This document shows positions 18,866 through 28,097 of a stretch of DNA of 64,000 nt, piece after piece; positions within the stretch are counted from its first letter, which is position 1; each line of letters starts with the position of its first letter. Under the pieces are notes generated by a model that saw only the letters and a list, made by a program, of their open reading frames with translations, was not told the origin of the DNA and made no database searches. The position numbers and the translations under genes were made by a program. The stretch covers positions 888,542 to 952,541 of the forward strand of contig NZ_CATNLY010000023.1 in assembly GCF_950100655.1 (NCBI RefSeq), read 5' to 3'. This DNA comes from Pleomorphomonas sp. T1.2MG-36 (lineage in GTDB: Bacteria; Pseudomonadota; Alphaproteobacteria; Rhizobiales; Pleomorphomonadaceae).

Positions 18866-20106
18866 TGCACACCACCTTGCCGGTTCGCGTCGAAGGCGGG
18901 CGAGCGGAGATCGCGCATCGTCAGGGCGCCGAAAACCAGAAACTCCATCAGTGCCACGCCGGCGAGGCCGAGCGCGGCAGTCGAGGCGTCGAGCCCGACG
19001 GCCAACAGCGCGAAGACCAGCAGCGGCGCTATTATCGCACCGCCTAGGCCGACGATGGCCAGTGCGCGGAATTGCCGACGGGCCTCCATCAACGCCGCCA
19101 TCACCGAGGTCTGGCCGACAACGAGGGCATAGAGCCACCAGCAGACGAGATTGCCGGCCATGTCGCCATAGCGGTCGCGGAAGGCATAGGCGTCGATATA
19201 CGGCCAGGCGACCCAGAGAAACAGGCCATAGAGCGCCGCCGCACCGGCGATGACCACCATGCCGGAGCGGAGAAGCTGCAGTACCGAGGCGACCTCGCCT
19301 CTCGCCAGTTTTTCTACCAAGCGCGGTCGGGCGACCCGGCACCAGGCCGTTCCAACCAGAAGCAGCGGCGACACGCCGACCCGCCCGGCGTTGAGCATGC
19401 CAAGCGCCGCGGCGTCGCGCATCCTTTCGACCAGAAAGACATGGCTGCGCGCCATGACCTCATTCTGAAGCGCACCTTGCAGCGCCCAGCGGGTATCCTT
19501 CCAAACGCCCCGGTAGGCGGACAGATGGGAAGAGAACCGGCCGAAATCGGCCTTGAGGTCGAAACGACAGCAGATGAAGGACAGGCAGTTGCCGGCCGAC
19601 AGCGCTGCAAGAGTGGCCGTGGCAGGCGGCAGGACTTGCCAGAACGCCACCGCGAACACCACCGTCGCCACGATTGCAATCGCATCATAGAGGAGCGTGA
19701 GATGGACGCTCCCCTTCACCACCATGAGATTGCGGACGTACTCGCGAACCATCAGCGTGCCGAAGTAGGCAATCGCGGCCAGCGATAGCGACATGTCGGC
19801 ACCGATAACGGCAGCAAGACCGAAGCTTGCCGGCATCACCAGCAGCACGAGCACAAGATTGGCCGAGGTGAGCATCGACAGGGCCGCATCCGCCTCCTGC
19901 GGTTCCCGTCCGGGCAACAGATAGTTGAGCGGCATGACGACGAGCGCGTTCTGGGCCGAGGCAGCGAAAAAACTACCTGCGAGCAGAAAGGCGAAGCGGC
20001 CGAACTCATCGGGCGTGGCGAACGCAATGAAGGCCAGGTTCAGCAACAGGTTGAAGGCGCTGTTCAGAGCCTGATCGACGAGGGAAAGAAAGACGGCACG
20101 CTTCAT
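18862..20106 (-). CDS. Lipid-linked polysaccharide flippase (Wzx-like)
   Basis: 414 aa from ATG 20104-20106, overlapping the deacetylase stop by ATGA. Around 12 hydrophobic helices fill the protein. The N-terminal pattern (QALNSAFNLLLNLAFIAFATPDEFGRFAFLLAG) is that of MOP-superfamily polysaccharide transporters. It would flip undecaprenyl-PP-linked repeats across the inner membrane. Wzx proteins diverge strongly, so recognition depends partly on gene context between the deacetylase and the polymerase. Confidence 0.85.
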   Translation of the reverse strand: MKRAVFLSLVDQALNSAFNLLLNLAFIAFATPDEFGRFAFLLAGSFFAASAQNALVVMPLNYLLPGREPQEADAALSMLTSANLVLVLLVMPASFGLAAVIGADMSLSLAAIAYFGTLMVREYVRNLMVVKGSVHLTLLYDAIAIVATVVFAVAFWQVLPPATATLAALSAGNCLSFICCRFDLKADFGRFSSHLSAYRGVWKDTRWALQGALQNEVMARSHVFLVERMRDAAALGMLNAGRVGVSPLLLVGTAWCRVARPRLVEKLARGEVASVLQLLRSGMVVIAGAAALYGLFLWVAWPYIDAYAFRDRYGDMAGNLVCWWLYALVVGQTSVMAALMEARRQFRALAIVGLGGAIIAPLLVFALLAVGLDASTAALGLAGVALMEFLVFGALTMRDLRSPAFDANRQGGVQ

Positions 20107-20813
20107 GGCAGACCGGCAAAGGTTTTCAGCCGAACCGACAGGTAGCGCAGACGACACCGAGTTGCGTCGTACCAATTGCCCCGACGGGTGCCCACGGCGA
20201 GCAATGCCTGCTCGTTTCCAATCTTCAGCATGTTACGCGGCTTGATCGCCACCGACGTCAGGGCAAGGCCCGGGCGGCAAGTATGCACCTCGCGAAAGCC
20301 CATGGCGAACAGATGATCGAGTATGCGGGCGTCGAAGCGACCGAAGGGCGGGGCTACCACATCGACCGGTCGCCCCAATATCCCTTCCAGTGCGGCCCTT
20401 CCCTCCTTCACGTCATCGACGAACTCCCGCTCCGATATGGAGGTCCAGTCGAGATGAGCGGCGCCATGCACGCCGATTTCCATACCGAGAGCGTCGAGCG
20501 CCCGGATGTCGTCAACCGTGAGGCGACCAGGACGGCCGAGGAAACGCGTCGGCACGAAGAAGGCGCCAGCGACGCCGTTGCGTGCGAGCCATGGGGCGAG
20601 CAGATCGATGTCGGAGCGAAAGGCGTCGTCGCTGGTGATCCTCAACCGCGTACCGGTCTTCCGGCTCATGGCGAGCAGGTCGTCGAGAAGCGGCCGCGCC
20701 GCCGAAAACGGCATCCAGGACGTCAGCTCGTCGTCGCGCGCGTCCGGCTCTTCGGCAAGGTCATGCAGGCCGACGATCAGTTCGAACCGCGGCGTTCCCC
20801 TTTCAACTTCCAC
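20103..20813 (-). CDS. Polysaccharide deacetylase (NodB homology domain)
   Basis: 236 aa from GTG 20811-20813, with GGAGG 7 bases upstream. The NodB metal motifs are present: the Asp pair in RITSDDAFRSDIDLL and H-x3-H in IGVHGAAHLDW. The later APPFGRFD stretch is the usual third motif. There is no signal peptide, so it probably removes N-acetyl groups from a lipid-linked sugar in the cytosol. It overlaps the sugar-transferase gene by 11 bases and the flippase by 4. Together with the GNAT gene it suggests controlled acylation of the repeat. Confidence 0.9.
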   Translation of the reverse strand: MEVERGTPRFELIVGLHDLAEEPDARDDELTSWMPFSAARPLLDDLLAMSRKTGTRLRITSDDAFRSDIDLLAPWLARNGVAGAFFVPTRFLGRPGRLTVDDIRALDALGMEIGVHGAAHLDWTSISEREFVDDVKEGRAALEGILGRPVDVVAPPFGRFDARILDHLFAMGFREVHTCRPGLALTSVAIKPRNMLKIGNEQALLAVGTRRGNWYDATRCRLRYLSVRLKTFAGLP

Positions 20814-21465
20814 GGCGCGCCTCCGACTTCCACGGCGACCACCAGGGAAGAACCGTCGCGAACAGGATGCGGAGATCGAGGAGGAAGGACCATGTCTCGA
20901 TATACTGAAGATCGCGCGCGAGACGGGCGGCCATGGATTCTTCGGTCGGCGTCGGGCCGCGATGGCCGGTGACCTGGGCGAGTCCGCTCATGCCCGGACG
21001 AACGGCATAGCGGGTCATGTAGCCCGGGAGGATGTTCCGATAGTGTTCGTCGAGCGCCAGCGGATGCGGACGCGGGCCAATCAGCGACATGTCGCCGAGA
21101 AGAACATTGAAGAGCTGCGGCAGCTCGTCGATGCTGGTCCGGCGAAGAATGTTGCCAAGACGCGTGATGCGCGCGTCCCCAACCGTGGCCTGGCGAAACG
21201 CCTCCCGGCTCGCCGCCGCCGTCATGGTGCGGAACTTGTAGATGCGGAAGGTGCGGCCGCCAAGGCCGTAGCGGTCCTGCGGAAACAGTACCGGGCCGGG
21301 GCTGTCGAGCCGGATCAACATTGCGACGAAGAGCAGCAGCGGCGCCAGCAACACCAAGCCGCACCCTGCCCCCACGACATCGAAGGCGCGCTTCAACCAG
21401 GACCGGGCGGCCACAGGATGGCGGGCTGCGCTGCGCAGGATGTCTTCATCGGTGAAGTCGGTCAT
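20803..21465 (-). CDS. Undecaprenyl-phosphate sugar-1-phosphate transferase (initiating enzyme)
   Basis: 220 aa. This is the short form of the PHPT family: one membrane hairpin (~30-52), then the catalytic region with YKFRTM, DARITRLGNILRRTSIDELPQLFNVLLGDMSLIGPRP and the C-terminal RYAVRPGMSGLAQVTG. It lacks the N-terminal multi-helix domain of WbaP, as in PglC-like and RfbP C-terminal enzymes. It starts polymer assembly by placing the first sugar phosphate on undecaprenyl phosphate. The start overlaps the GH10 stop as ATGA. Confidence 0.95.
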   Translation of the reverse strand: MTDFTDEDILRSAARHPVAARSWLKRAFDVVGAGCGLVLLAPLLLFVAMLIRLDSPGPVLFPQDRYGLGGRTFRIYKFRTMTAAASREAFRQATVGDARITRLGNILRRTSIDELPQLFNVLLGDMSLIGPRPHPLALDEHYRNILPGYMTRYAVRPGMSGLAQVTGHRGPTPTEESMAARLARDLQYIETWSFLLDLRILFATVLPWWSPWKSEARRGS

Positions 21466-22559
21466 GTCGAGTGTCGAGTCCGCGTCGATGCAAAGAGGGA
21501 AGCGAGGGCGTCGCGCATCGGGGCCGGCCGATAGGCGTCGTCATAGGGAAGCCCCTGATTGTCGGTCATGTCCGCCGCACGCCGACGCAGCCAGCTATCG
21601 TCGTCGGAGAGCCCCCAGGTCACGACGCCGGCAAGCGCCGAGCTGTCCAGGGCAACGGAGAGCACTTTTTGAACCTCGGCCGCCGCCAGCCTGCGGCGCT
21701 CGGACATCGAGCGGCCATGGGCGCTCGGCGCCTCGGTAACGTCGAGTTCGGTGACTGCGACCGTCAGGCCGAAGTCTTCGAGACGCTGGAGGAACCGCCG
21801 AAAGATGCGCTCGTCGAAGCGAAACCGCGTGTCGAGGTGGCATTGCATGCCGAAGCCATGGATCGGAACTCCGGCCTTGATCAGCCTTTCAAGGAGACGA
21901 AGGGTGCCGGTGCGTCGGCGCTCCTGCCAATCCTCGGCGTAGTAGAGGTGGTCGTCGTTGAGGTAGAGGCGCGCCGACGGCGCCGCCTCGGCGGCGAGGT
22001 GGAAGGCCTCGGCGACGTAGTCCGGCCCGAGCATGGCATAGAAGGGGGTGCGGCGCATGAAGTCCGCGCCGCCGTCATAAGGTTCGATCGCCTCGTTGAC
22101 CACGTCCCACTCGAAAATCGCATCGCGGTAACGGCCTGCCACCTCCGCGATGTGCGGGGCGACGAAACGTCGCCAATCGGCGGCGGTAGACAGTCGCTCG
22201 GCACCGGCCGGCAGATGTTCGTGCCAGATCAGCGTGTGACCGCGCAACCGCTTGCCACGCCGCGCCGCGCTGGCGACGATGGCATCGCAAGCCCGGTAGT
22301 CGGGATCGTCGCCCAGAGCTTGGACCAGCGCACCCCATTTCATCTGCCACGCCGGCACCCAGACCGAGCACTCGCCGTCGAAGAGGCGGATATGGCGGGC
22401 CTGATCGGAAACGTCCGAATGAGTCACTGCCACGCCGAAATATCGTCCTGACCGGGCCGCCAGTTCGCCGAGCCGAGCCGATCGCGCCGCGGCGGACACC
22501 GGTGGGGCGAGGGAAAGACTTGCGCAGGCGGCGAGCAGGGATCGGCGCGTCAGAGGCAT
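21462..22559 (-). CDS. GH10 endo-beta-1,4-xylanase-like glycosidase within the polysaccharide operon
   Basis: 365 aa with a signal peptide (MPLTRRSLLAACASLSLAPP), possibly Tat because of the paired arginines. GH10 motifs are complete: RGHTLIWHEHLP, the acid/base Glu in EWDVVNE, the substrate-binding H in FGMQCHLD and the nucleophile Glu in VAVTELDVTE. It starts immediately after the UDP-glucuronate decarboxylase stop with no gap. The decarboxylase makes UDP-xylose, so the pair suggests a polymer containing beta-linked xylose that this enzyme trims or releases. A general plant-xylan role is possible but less likely given the operon. Confidence 0.93.
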   Translation of the reverse strand: MPLTRRSLLAACASLSLAPPVSAAARSARLGELAARSGRYFGVAVTHSDVSDQARHIRLFDGECSVWVPAWQMKWGALVQALGDDPDYRACDAIVASAARRGKRLRGHTLIWHEHLPAGAERLSTAADWRRFVAPHIAEVAGRYRDAIFEWDVVNEAIEPYDGGADFMRRTPFYAMLGPDYVAEAFHLAAEAAPSARLYLNDDHLYYAEDWQERRRTGTLRLLERLIKAGVPIHGFGMQCHLDTRFRFDERIFRRFLQRLEDFGLTVAVTELDVTEAPSAHGRSMSERRRLAAAEVQKVLSVALDSSALAGVVTWGLSDDDSWLRRRAADMTDNQGLPYDDAYRPAPMRDALASLFASTRTRHST

Positions 22560-23552
22560 TCAGACGACCGACTGCAGCGGGGAAGAGCGACTGTCGGCCG
22601 GCTGATCGGCGACGATATCGCGGAAATAGGCGATGGTCGGTCCGAGACCATCTTTCAGCGAGATGGTCGGCCTCCAGTCGAGCAGGCGCTCGGCCTTGGC
22701 GATGTTCGGCCGGCGACGGCGCGGATCGTCGGACGGCAAGGGCAGATAGGTGACCGGCGAGCGCGAGCCGGTCATCGCCACCACCATCGCCGCGAGTTCG
22801 GTCACGCTGAACTCGCCGGGATTGCCGAGATTGACGGGCGTGCGGACGTCGCTGGCCATGAGGCGAACAAAACCTTCGACGAGATCGTCGACGTAGCAGA
22901 AGGACCGCGTTTGCGATCCGTCGCCATAGATGGTGATCGGCTGGTCCTGCAACGCTTCCACGACGAAGTTGGAGACGACCCTGCCGTCATCGGGCTGCAT
23001 GCGCGGTCCGTAAGTGTTGAAGATGCGGGCGATGCGGATATCGACGCCCTTTTCCGCCGCATAGGCATGGAACAGCGCTTCGGCCGCCCGCTTTCCCTCG
23101 TCGTAACAGGCTCGCTCTCCGAAGGAATTGACGTTGCCGAAATAGTCCTCCGGTTGGGGATGGACCAGGGGATCGCCGTAAATCTCACTGGTCGAGGCGA
23201 GCAGCACCCGCGCTCCGGTTCGCAAGGCGAGGTTCAGGACATTGATCGCGCCGAGAAGGTTGGTCTTCAGCGTCGAGGTCGGGCTCTCCTGGTAATGCGG
23301 CGGCGAGGCAGGGCAAGCGAGATGATAGATCTCTTGAACCCGCAGGTTGGGAAGCGGGTCGGCGACGTCAGCCTGGATGACCTCGAAATTCGGGTTCGAT
23401 GCTTGGTGCAAATGGTTCGAGCGACTCCCAGTGTGGAAGTTGTCGAGGCTGATGACCTTGTTTCCTTCCATGAGCAGACGATCGCAGAGATGGCTGCCCA
23501 GGAACCCGGCTCCGCCGGTGACGAGAACCGTCTTCTGGCAAGATGCGTACAT
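22560..23552 (-). CDS. UDP-glucuronate decarboxylase (UDP-xylose synthase)
   Basis: 330 aa. It is an extended short-chain dehydrogenase with the Rossmann motif [10 protein letters not shown] (~13-22) and family markers [21 protein letters not shown], the catalytic YDEGK and NTYGPRM. These distinguish UXS proteins from UDP-glucose 4-epimerases. It converts UDP-glucuronate to UDP-xylose in the cytosol. It lies 30 bases after wzz and abuts the GH10 gene, supplying the donor for the polymer encoded here. Confidence 0.93.
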   Translation of the reverse strand: MYASCQKTVLVTGGAGFLGSHLCDRLLMEGNKVISLDNFHTGSRSNHLHQASNPNFEVIQADVADPLPNLRVQEIYHLACPASPPHYQESPTSTLKTNLLGAINVLNLALRTGARVLLASTSEIYGDPLVHPQPEDYFGNVNSFGERACYDEGKRAAEALFHAYAAEKGVDIRIARIFNTYGPRMQPDDGRVVSNFVVEALQDQPITIYGDGSQTRSFCYVDDLVEGFVRLMASDVRTPVNLGNPGEFSVTELAAMVVAMTGSRSPVTYLPLPSDDPRRRRPNIAKAERLLDWRPTISLKDGLGPTIAYFRDIVADQPADSRSSPLQSVV

Positions 23553-23582
23553 TTCTCGGATGTGACCTTTTTGGCGGCGAGC

Positions 23583-25043
23583 TTACTCGGCGGCGGCGAG
23601 ATGCCGTTTCCGCAGTGGTTGGACGGGTGCCGGCCGGCGTCGCTTCGGTGGGCCGATGAGAAGATAGAGGAACCAGGCCGTTCCGAACCCCACGACGCCG
23701 CCCAGAAAAGCGCTTGCCGCGAGGATCACCTTGGCTCTGGGCGCGGTCGGCCTGACCGCAGGTTGGGCCGATGAAATGACGCGCGCCGTCGTGGTCGGTA
23801 GCGAGATCTGCTCGCGCGCCTGTTTGGCCTTGGTGGCAAAACTGTCGAAAAGCTCTCGGTTCTGCTTGGCAGTCTGTTCGAGCTCCTTGAGCTTCACCGA
23901 AGCCGCATTGGAACGGGCGAGGCTATCCTGCGCCTTGTCGAGCATGCCCTGCAGCGCTGCCTGCTGCGCGGCTGCGGCGCGATAGTCCGCCTCGGCCTTG
24001 GCAAGCACGCGGGCAAGTTCGGCATCGAGGGCCTTTTCGAGAGCCCTGCGGTTTTCCCTGGCGCGGACCAGTCTTGGATGGCGAGGTCCGAAAGTGTCGG
24101 AAAGCATGCTTTCCTCCGCCTGCGCCTGTCCGATCTCCATGCGAAGCCGGTTCGCCATGTCCGATGCCGAGGTACCGGCGCCGTTTTCGCGCAAGGCGTC
24201 GAGCGCAGCCTTGGCGGCCTCCGTCGCCACTGAAGCGCTAACCATCTGGCTACTCAGTTCGCCCACCTGCCGCTCGGCCAACGGAACCCCGGCGGTGTCG
24301 AGCAGCCCGTTCTCGCGCCGATAGTCCTCGATGGCCTGCTGGGACTGTTCGGCGGTCCGACCAAGTTCGGCAAGGCGCGCTTCAAGGCTGGCGGCGGACT
24401 CGCGTGCACTGTCGTCGACGACGCTTTGCCCGTTGCTGAGATAGATGTCGCTGAGCGCATTGGCGAGCGCGGCGGAGCGGGTCGGCGATTCCGTCGTCAC
24501 CGAGACGTCGAGAACATAGGTGTTGTCGACGCGCTTGACGTTCACGGCCTTCTGCAAGGTGGCGAGCGCCCGATCGAAGGGCGGCACGCCGCCGGACCCG
24601 CCGCTCCCCGCTCCGGTAAGCGACGCAGAGAGCATTCCCCGCAGATCGGCCAATGGGCTGGACGCTTCGCCGACGAAGTCCGGATCGGTGTCGAGCCGCT
24701 CTCGGGACACCAGTTCTCCGAGAACCGAACGGGACGTGAGGATCGTCATCTGACTGTCGACCAGCGCGCCGTCGGCACCTTGCGACGACGAGCCCATGCC
24801 CGTGGGCGCCACGCCGAGATCGACGAGAGTGCGTGCGCGGGGGTCGATGAAGATGGAAACGGTGGACGTGTAGGTCCTGGGGGTGAGCCAGACGAAGGCG
24901 AGACCTGCGAGGATGAACAGGGAGACGATAGCCGCAACTAGCCTCCAGCGCGACGAGAAAGCTCGTGCGACAAGACGCAAGTCATCAGCAAGGCTGGCCT
25001 CGCTTGCGCGGCCGCCCGGATGTCCCGGTTCACCGATTTTCAT
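23583..25043 (-). CDS. Chain-length determinant / GNVR-type polysaccharide co-polymerase (Wzz-like)
   Basis: 486 aa. An N-terminal membrane helix (~36-54) follows the Wzz opening (LVARAFSSRWRLVAAI). The long periplasmic coiled-coil region (~180-410) contains ESAASLEARLAELGRTAEQ and similar heptads. The GNVR-like portion (ASVKLKELEQTAKQNRELFDSF) and a second helix (~440-465) close the protein. No C-terminal tyrosine-kinase domain is present, and none is encoded nearby. It controls chain length with the Wzy-like polymerase. It is the first gene of the minus-strand polysaccharide operon. Confidence 0.92.
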   Translation of the reverse strand: MKIGEPGHPGGRASEASLADDLRLVARAFSSRWRLVAAIVSLFILAGLAFVWLTPRTYTSTVSIFIDPRARTLVDLGVAPTGMGSSSQGADGALVDSQMTILTSRSVLGELVSRERLDTDPDFVGEASSPLADLRGMLSASLTGAGSGGSGGVPPFDRALATLQKAVNVKRVDNTYVLDVSVTTESPTRSAALANALSDIYLSNGQSVVDDSARESAASLEARLAELGRTAEQSQQAIEDYRRENGLLDTAGVPLAERQVGELSSQMVSASVATEAAKAALDALRENGAGTSASDMANRLRMEIGQAQAEESMLSDTFGPRHPRLVRARENRRALEKALDAELARVLAKAEADYRAAAAQQAALQGMLDKAQDSLARSNAASVKLKELEQTAKQNRELFDSFATKAKQAREQISLPTTTARVISSAQPAVRPTAPRAKVILAASAFLGGVVGFGTAWFLYLLIGPPKRRRPAPVQPLRKRHLAAAE

Positions 25044-25284
25044 AGCACCGACCCATAAGTGACGCGTGCGTTTCGAATGGGTCTCGTAACACGAACCGCT
25101 CGGCGTCGGGGTAGTTGAGTGAAAATCTGGTTAACAGAACCGGCGCACTTTGAGAATAGAATGACTAAAAACTAGGCGAGCAGCAGCCATGCACGATGTG
25201 CATTGCCGCCGCCCCGGAGATTTCGGCGAGGCCGGATTTGCAAGAAAAATCGTGACGGAGCAAACCCTCTGGGCGCCGCTGCCT

Positions 25285-25743
25285 TTACTGGCAGACGTCG
25301 ACCCAGCTGGCGCCGACAAGCTCGGCCAGACGTGTAGTCTCTATGCGCACCGCCGCATTGGTTGCACCGGCGGCCGGCAGCACTTCGGGGAAGCGCCGGA
25401 GCGACTGATCGCAATAGATCGGCAACGCCGTTTTCAGGCCGAAGGGGCAAACGCCGCCGATGGGATGGCCGGTCAGCTCGACGACTTCATCGAGACCGAG
25501 CATTCGCGCCTTGCCGCCGAAAGCCTCGCGGGCCTTGCGGTTGTCGAGCCGGGCAGTACCGCCCGCCACCAGCAACATGGCTTGATCGCCAACCCGGAGG
25601 CAGATTGTCTTGGCGATCTGGGCCGGGTCGACGCCATGGGCGGCGGCGGCCTCGGCAACCGTGGCCGACGAGGCCTCGGTCTCGATCACGACGATATCGG
25701 GCGCGTTTTCAGCGAAGAAGGCCCTGACGCTGTCGAGGCTCAT
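25285..25743 (-). CDS. YbaK/EbsC-family aminoacyl-tRNA deacylase
   Basis: 152 aa from ATG 25741-25743, one base after the stop of the DUF1737 gene. The fold markers are LRVGDQAMLLVAGGTARLDNRK, the loop GHPIGGVCPFGLK and a C-terminal GATNAAVRI. The opening (MSLDSVRAFF) matches YbaK-type proteins, which hydrolyse mischarged Cys-tRNA(Pro) or related tRNAs in trans. The basic residues expected for tRNA editing appear in ARLDNRKAREAFGGKARML. It is unrelated to the polysaccharide operon that follows 241 bases later. Confidence 0.93.
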   Translation of the reverse strand: MSLDSVRAFFAENAPDIVVIETEASSATVAEAAAAHGVDPAQIAKTICLRVGDQAMLLVAGGTARLDNRKAREAFGGKARMLGLDEVVELTGHPIGGVCPFGLKTALPIYCDQSLRRFPEVLPAAGATNAAVRIETTRLAELVGASWVDVCQ

Positions 25744-25744
25744 C

Positions 25745-25951
25745 TCACCACTCGCCGAGCTTGATGTCCGGCGTGTAGTCGACGCCGTCGACCTCCTTGA
25801 CCACCGGCTGGCCGCAAATGACACGGCCCTGGACGGGATCGAAGGTGAGGGCCGGCGAACCGGCAAGCTGCCAACCCTTGTTGAGGGCGTCGGTAACCCG
25901 GTGGCAAAAGGCCGCATCGTCGGGGCCGGTCAGAAAGCGGTAGAGTTTCAT
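25745..25951 (-). CDS. DUF1737 small protein
   Basis: 68 aa: MKLYRFLTGPDDAAFCHRV opens the protein, and GWQLAGSPALTFDP with GRVICGQPVVK follows. This is the compact pattern of DUF1737 proteins. No catalytic residue can be assigned. It is coupled to the downstream deacylase gene (1-base gap), so the two probably share a transcript. Function unknown. Confidence 0.85.
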   Translation of the reverse strand: MKLYRFLTGPDDAAFCHRVTDALNKGWQLAGSPALTFDPVQGRVICGQPVVKEVDGVDYTPDIKLGEW

Positions 25952-26189
25952 CGGGTATCATCTCGCAAAACAGACGGATCGATCGAATAGTTTCGCCCGC
26001 CGCGGGCTTGTCAAGGTTGGGACTGCGGCTCAGAACTAGGCTTCCACCACTAATCCCTTTTGGCGATATCGCCCAGGCATAGGCTTAAAGAGGCGTTAAA
26101 GTTTGGGAGGCAGGCTTCGACATCAGAGTGTCCGGTCTGCCTTGGCGGGCGACGTAGGAGTAAATGCGCTGGCTACCCCTGTTTCCACG

Positions 26190-28064
26190 ATGCGCAGCTT
26201 CTGGGGGCTGCTCAGGGCCTACTGGATCTCGGACAGGTGGCGAGAGGCCTGGGCACTGACCGGAGCCGTCGTGCTCCTGTCGGCAGCGGCCAGCAAGAGC
26301 GGCGTCTGGCTGGCACAGGCCTCCGGCTCATTCATTTCAACCATCGCCTCGTTCCACGACAGCAATGCCCCCGCCATCGACGAGGTGTTGATCGCGGCCG
26401 GTTCGCTCGTCGGCCTCGCCCTGCTGAAATACGTCCTATTCCTCGGCTTCCGCCATTACTTCTCGACCACGCTGCACCGCAAATGGCGCCAGTGGCTCGA
26501 CGCCCAGTTCAACGCGGCGCTGCTCTCCGACCAGCGTCCATACTATCATCTCCTGGTGATGGGGGCCTCCGACGAAGGGGCCAACGTGCCCGACAACATC
26601 GACCAGCGCATCCAGGAATCGATCAAGGCGATGACCGGCAACGCGCTCGGCATGGCCATGGGTCTCGTTTCCGTGGTGACGTCGGTCTACTTCGTTGGCG
26701 AGATGCTTCTGTCCACTTCGGTCGCGGTCGAAGGGCTCGGCTTCCTCGGCTCCTATGCCAGCGCCGTTCTGGTATTCGCCCTGGCGCTCACCTATGTGCC
26801 GATATCCACGGTGATCGCCCTTCGAATCGGCCGCGTCATCGAAGCGCTCAACATGGCCATGCTGCGAGCCGAGGGCAGCTATCGCGCCGAACTGTCGATG
26901 CTGGTCCGCCGCATCCTGCCGATCGCCGCCGCGCGCGGGGAAAGGGTTCAGGCGTCGATCCACCGGCGGCAATACCAGGCGATCGACCGCACCTGGGGCC
27001 TTCAGAACAAGGTGTCGGCCATCTTTCTGGCCTTCAACGGCAGCTACACCTACATCACGCAGAGGGTCGTCGCCTACATGCCGAGCCTGCCCGCATACAT
27101 GCAGGGCGGCATATCCTTCCGCACCTATATCACCGGCTCGGAGCTGGCCAGCGAACTGATCAGCGACTGCTCCTGGGTCATCCAGGTGATGCCGGACATC
27201 GCCAATCTCCGCGCCAACGTCAACCGCGTGGTCGAGCTGGCCGATGCCATCGAGCGCGTGCAGGATGCGCAGGCCTTCTATCGCGAGACCGGCGTTTCGG
27301 AGTTCCGTTACGAGCAGCAGGCAGCGGAGAAGGGGCTTTCTGTTCAGGGGCTTGAGTTGATGTTCTCCGGCAAGGAGGCGCAACCCTTCCTGCGCGTCGC
27401 CCGCCTGTCGATCAAGCCGGGGCAGTGGATCTTCGTGCGCGGCCCCTCGGGCTCGGGAAAGTCCTGCCTCATCAAGGCGCTCAATGGCCTTTGGCCTTAT
27501 GGGCGAGGTCGGGTGGTTATGCCCGAAGGCATGAAGGCGCTCTACGCCTGCCAGGACACCCGGCTGCCGCAGGCCAGCCTCAAGCAACTGATCGCCATGC
27601 CCGAAGACGAGCATGAACACCGCGACCTGGAAGTGGCCGCCATCATGAGTGCCGTCGGTCTCGGCGAGTTCATTCCCTCGATGGGCAACCCCTACTATCG
27701 TGGCCGGCGCTGGGACGACGTGCTATCCGGCGGGCAAAAGCAGAAGGTGGTTCTCGCCCGCATTCTGCTGCACACGCCGGACGTGCTTTTCCTCGACGAA
27801 GCGACAGCCGCGCTCGATCCGGAGGCACGCACCGAGTTCCACCGGCTCGTCCGGCAGTATTGCCCGAAAGCGACAGTACTGTCGGTGATGCACGAGCAAA
27901 CGCCGCCGGCCGACAACTTCGGCCGCCCCTTCTACCACGCCATCCTCAACATCGAGAACGGACGCGCCGGCCTTGAGCCGGTGGTCGTACCGGCGCCGGC
28001 GCCAATTCGCGACGTGCGCGGCGGTCTGCGTTCGATGCTTTCCGTGATGCGCCATCGCCCATGA
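26190..28064 (+). CDS. ABC transporter, fused membrane and ATPase domains (SbmA/BacA-YddA type)
   Basis: 624 aa from ATG 26190; a TTG 29 codons upstream in the same frame is an alternative. The N-terminal half (to ~residue 330) has several membrane helices with the ABC_membrane_2 pattern (HRKWRQWLDAQFNAALLSDQRPYY, DNIDQRIQESI, AEGSYRAELSML). The C-terminal ATPase has Walker A GPSGSGKS, signature LSGGQKQKV and Walker B VLFLDEATAALD. Relatives move peptides, cobalamin or acyl compounds. It precedes a GH3 gene by 33 bases on the same strand, so it may belong to the glucan locus, but substrate and direction are unproven. Confidence 0.88.
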   Translation: MRSFWGLLRAYWISDRWREAWALTGAVVLLSAAASKSGVWLAQASGSFISTIASFHDSNAPAIDEVLIAAGSLVGLALLKYVLFLGFRHYFSTTLHRKWRQWLDAQFNAALLSDQRPYYHLLVMGASDEGANVPDNIDQRIQESIKAMTGNALGMAMGLVSVVTSVYFVGEMLLSTSVAVEGLGFLGSYASAVLVFALALTYVPISTVIALRIGRVIEALNMAMLRAEGSYRAELSMLVRRILPIAAARGERVQASIHRRQYQAIDRTWGLQNKVSAIFLAFNGSYTYITQRVVAYMPSLPAYMQGGISFRTYITGSELASELISDCSWVIQVMPDIANLRANVNRVVELADAIERVQDAQAFYRETGVSEFRYEQQAAEKGLSVQGLELMFSGKEAQPFLRVARLSIKPGQWIFVRGPSGSGKSCLIKALNGLWPYGRGRVVMPEGMKALYACQDTRLPQASLKQLIAMPEDEHEHRDLEVAAIMSAVGLGEFIPSMGNPYYRGRRWDDVLSGGQKQKVVLARILLHTPDVLFLDEATAALDPEARTEFHRLVRQYCPKATVLSVMHEQTPPADNFGRPFYHAILNIENGRAGLEPVVVPAPAPIRDVRGGLRSMLSVMRHRP

Positions 28065-28097
28065 CCCCTAAGCGGGGACCAACTCGGACGTCCGGAT

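Noticed and set aside
26103..26189. TTG start 29 codons upstream for the ABC protein
   Set aside because: The extra residues have no homologous look and no good ribosome site precedes the TTG. ATG 26190 gives a normal N-terminus, though this choice is not certain.
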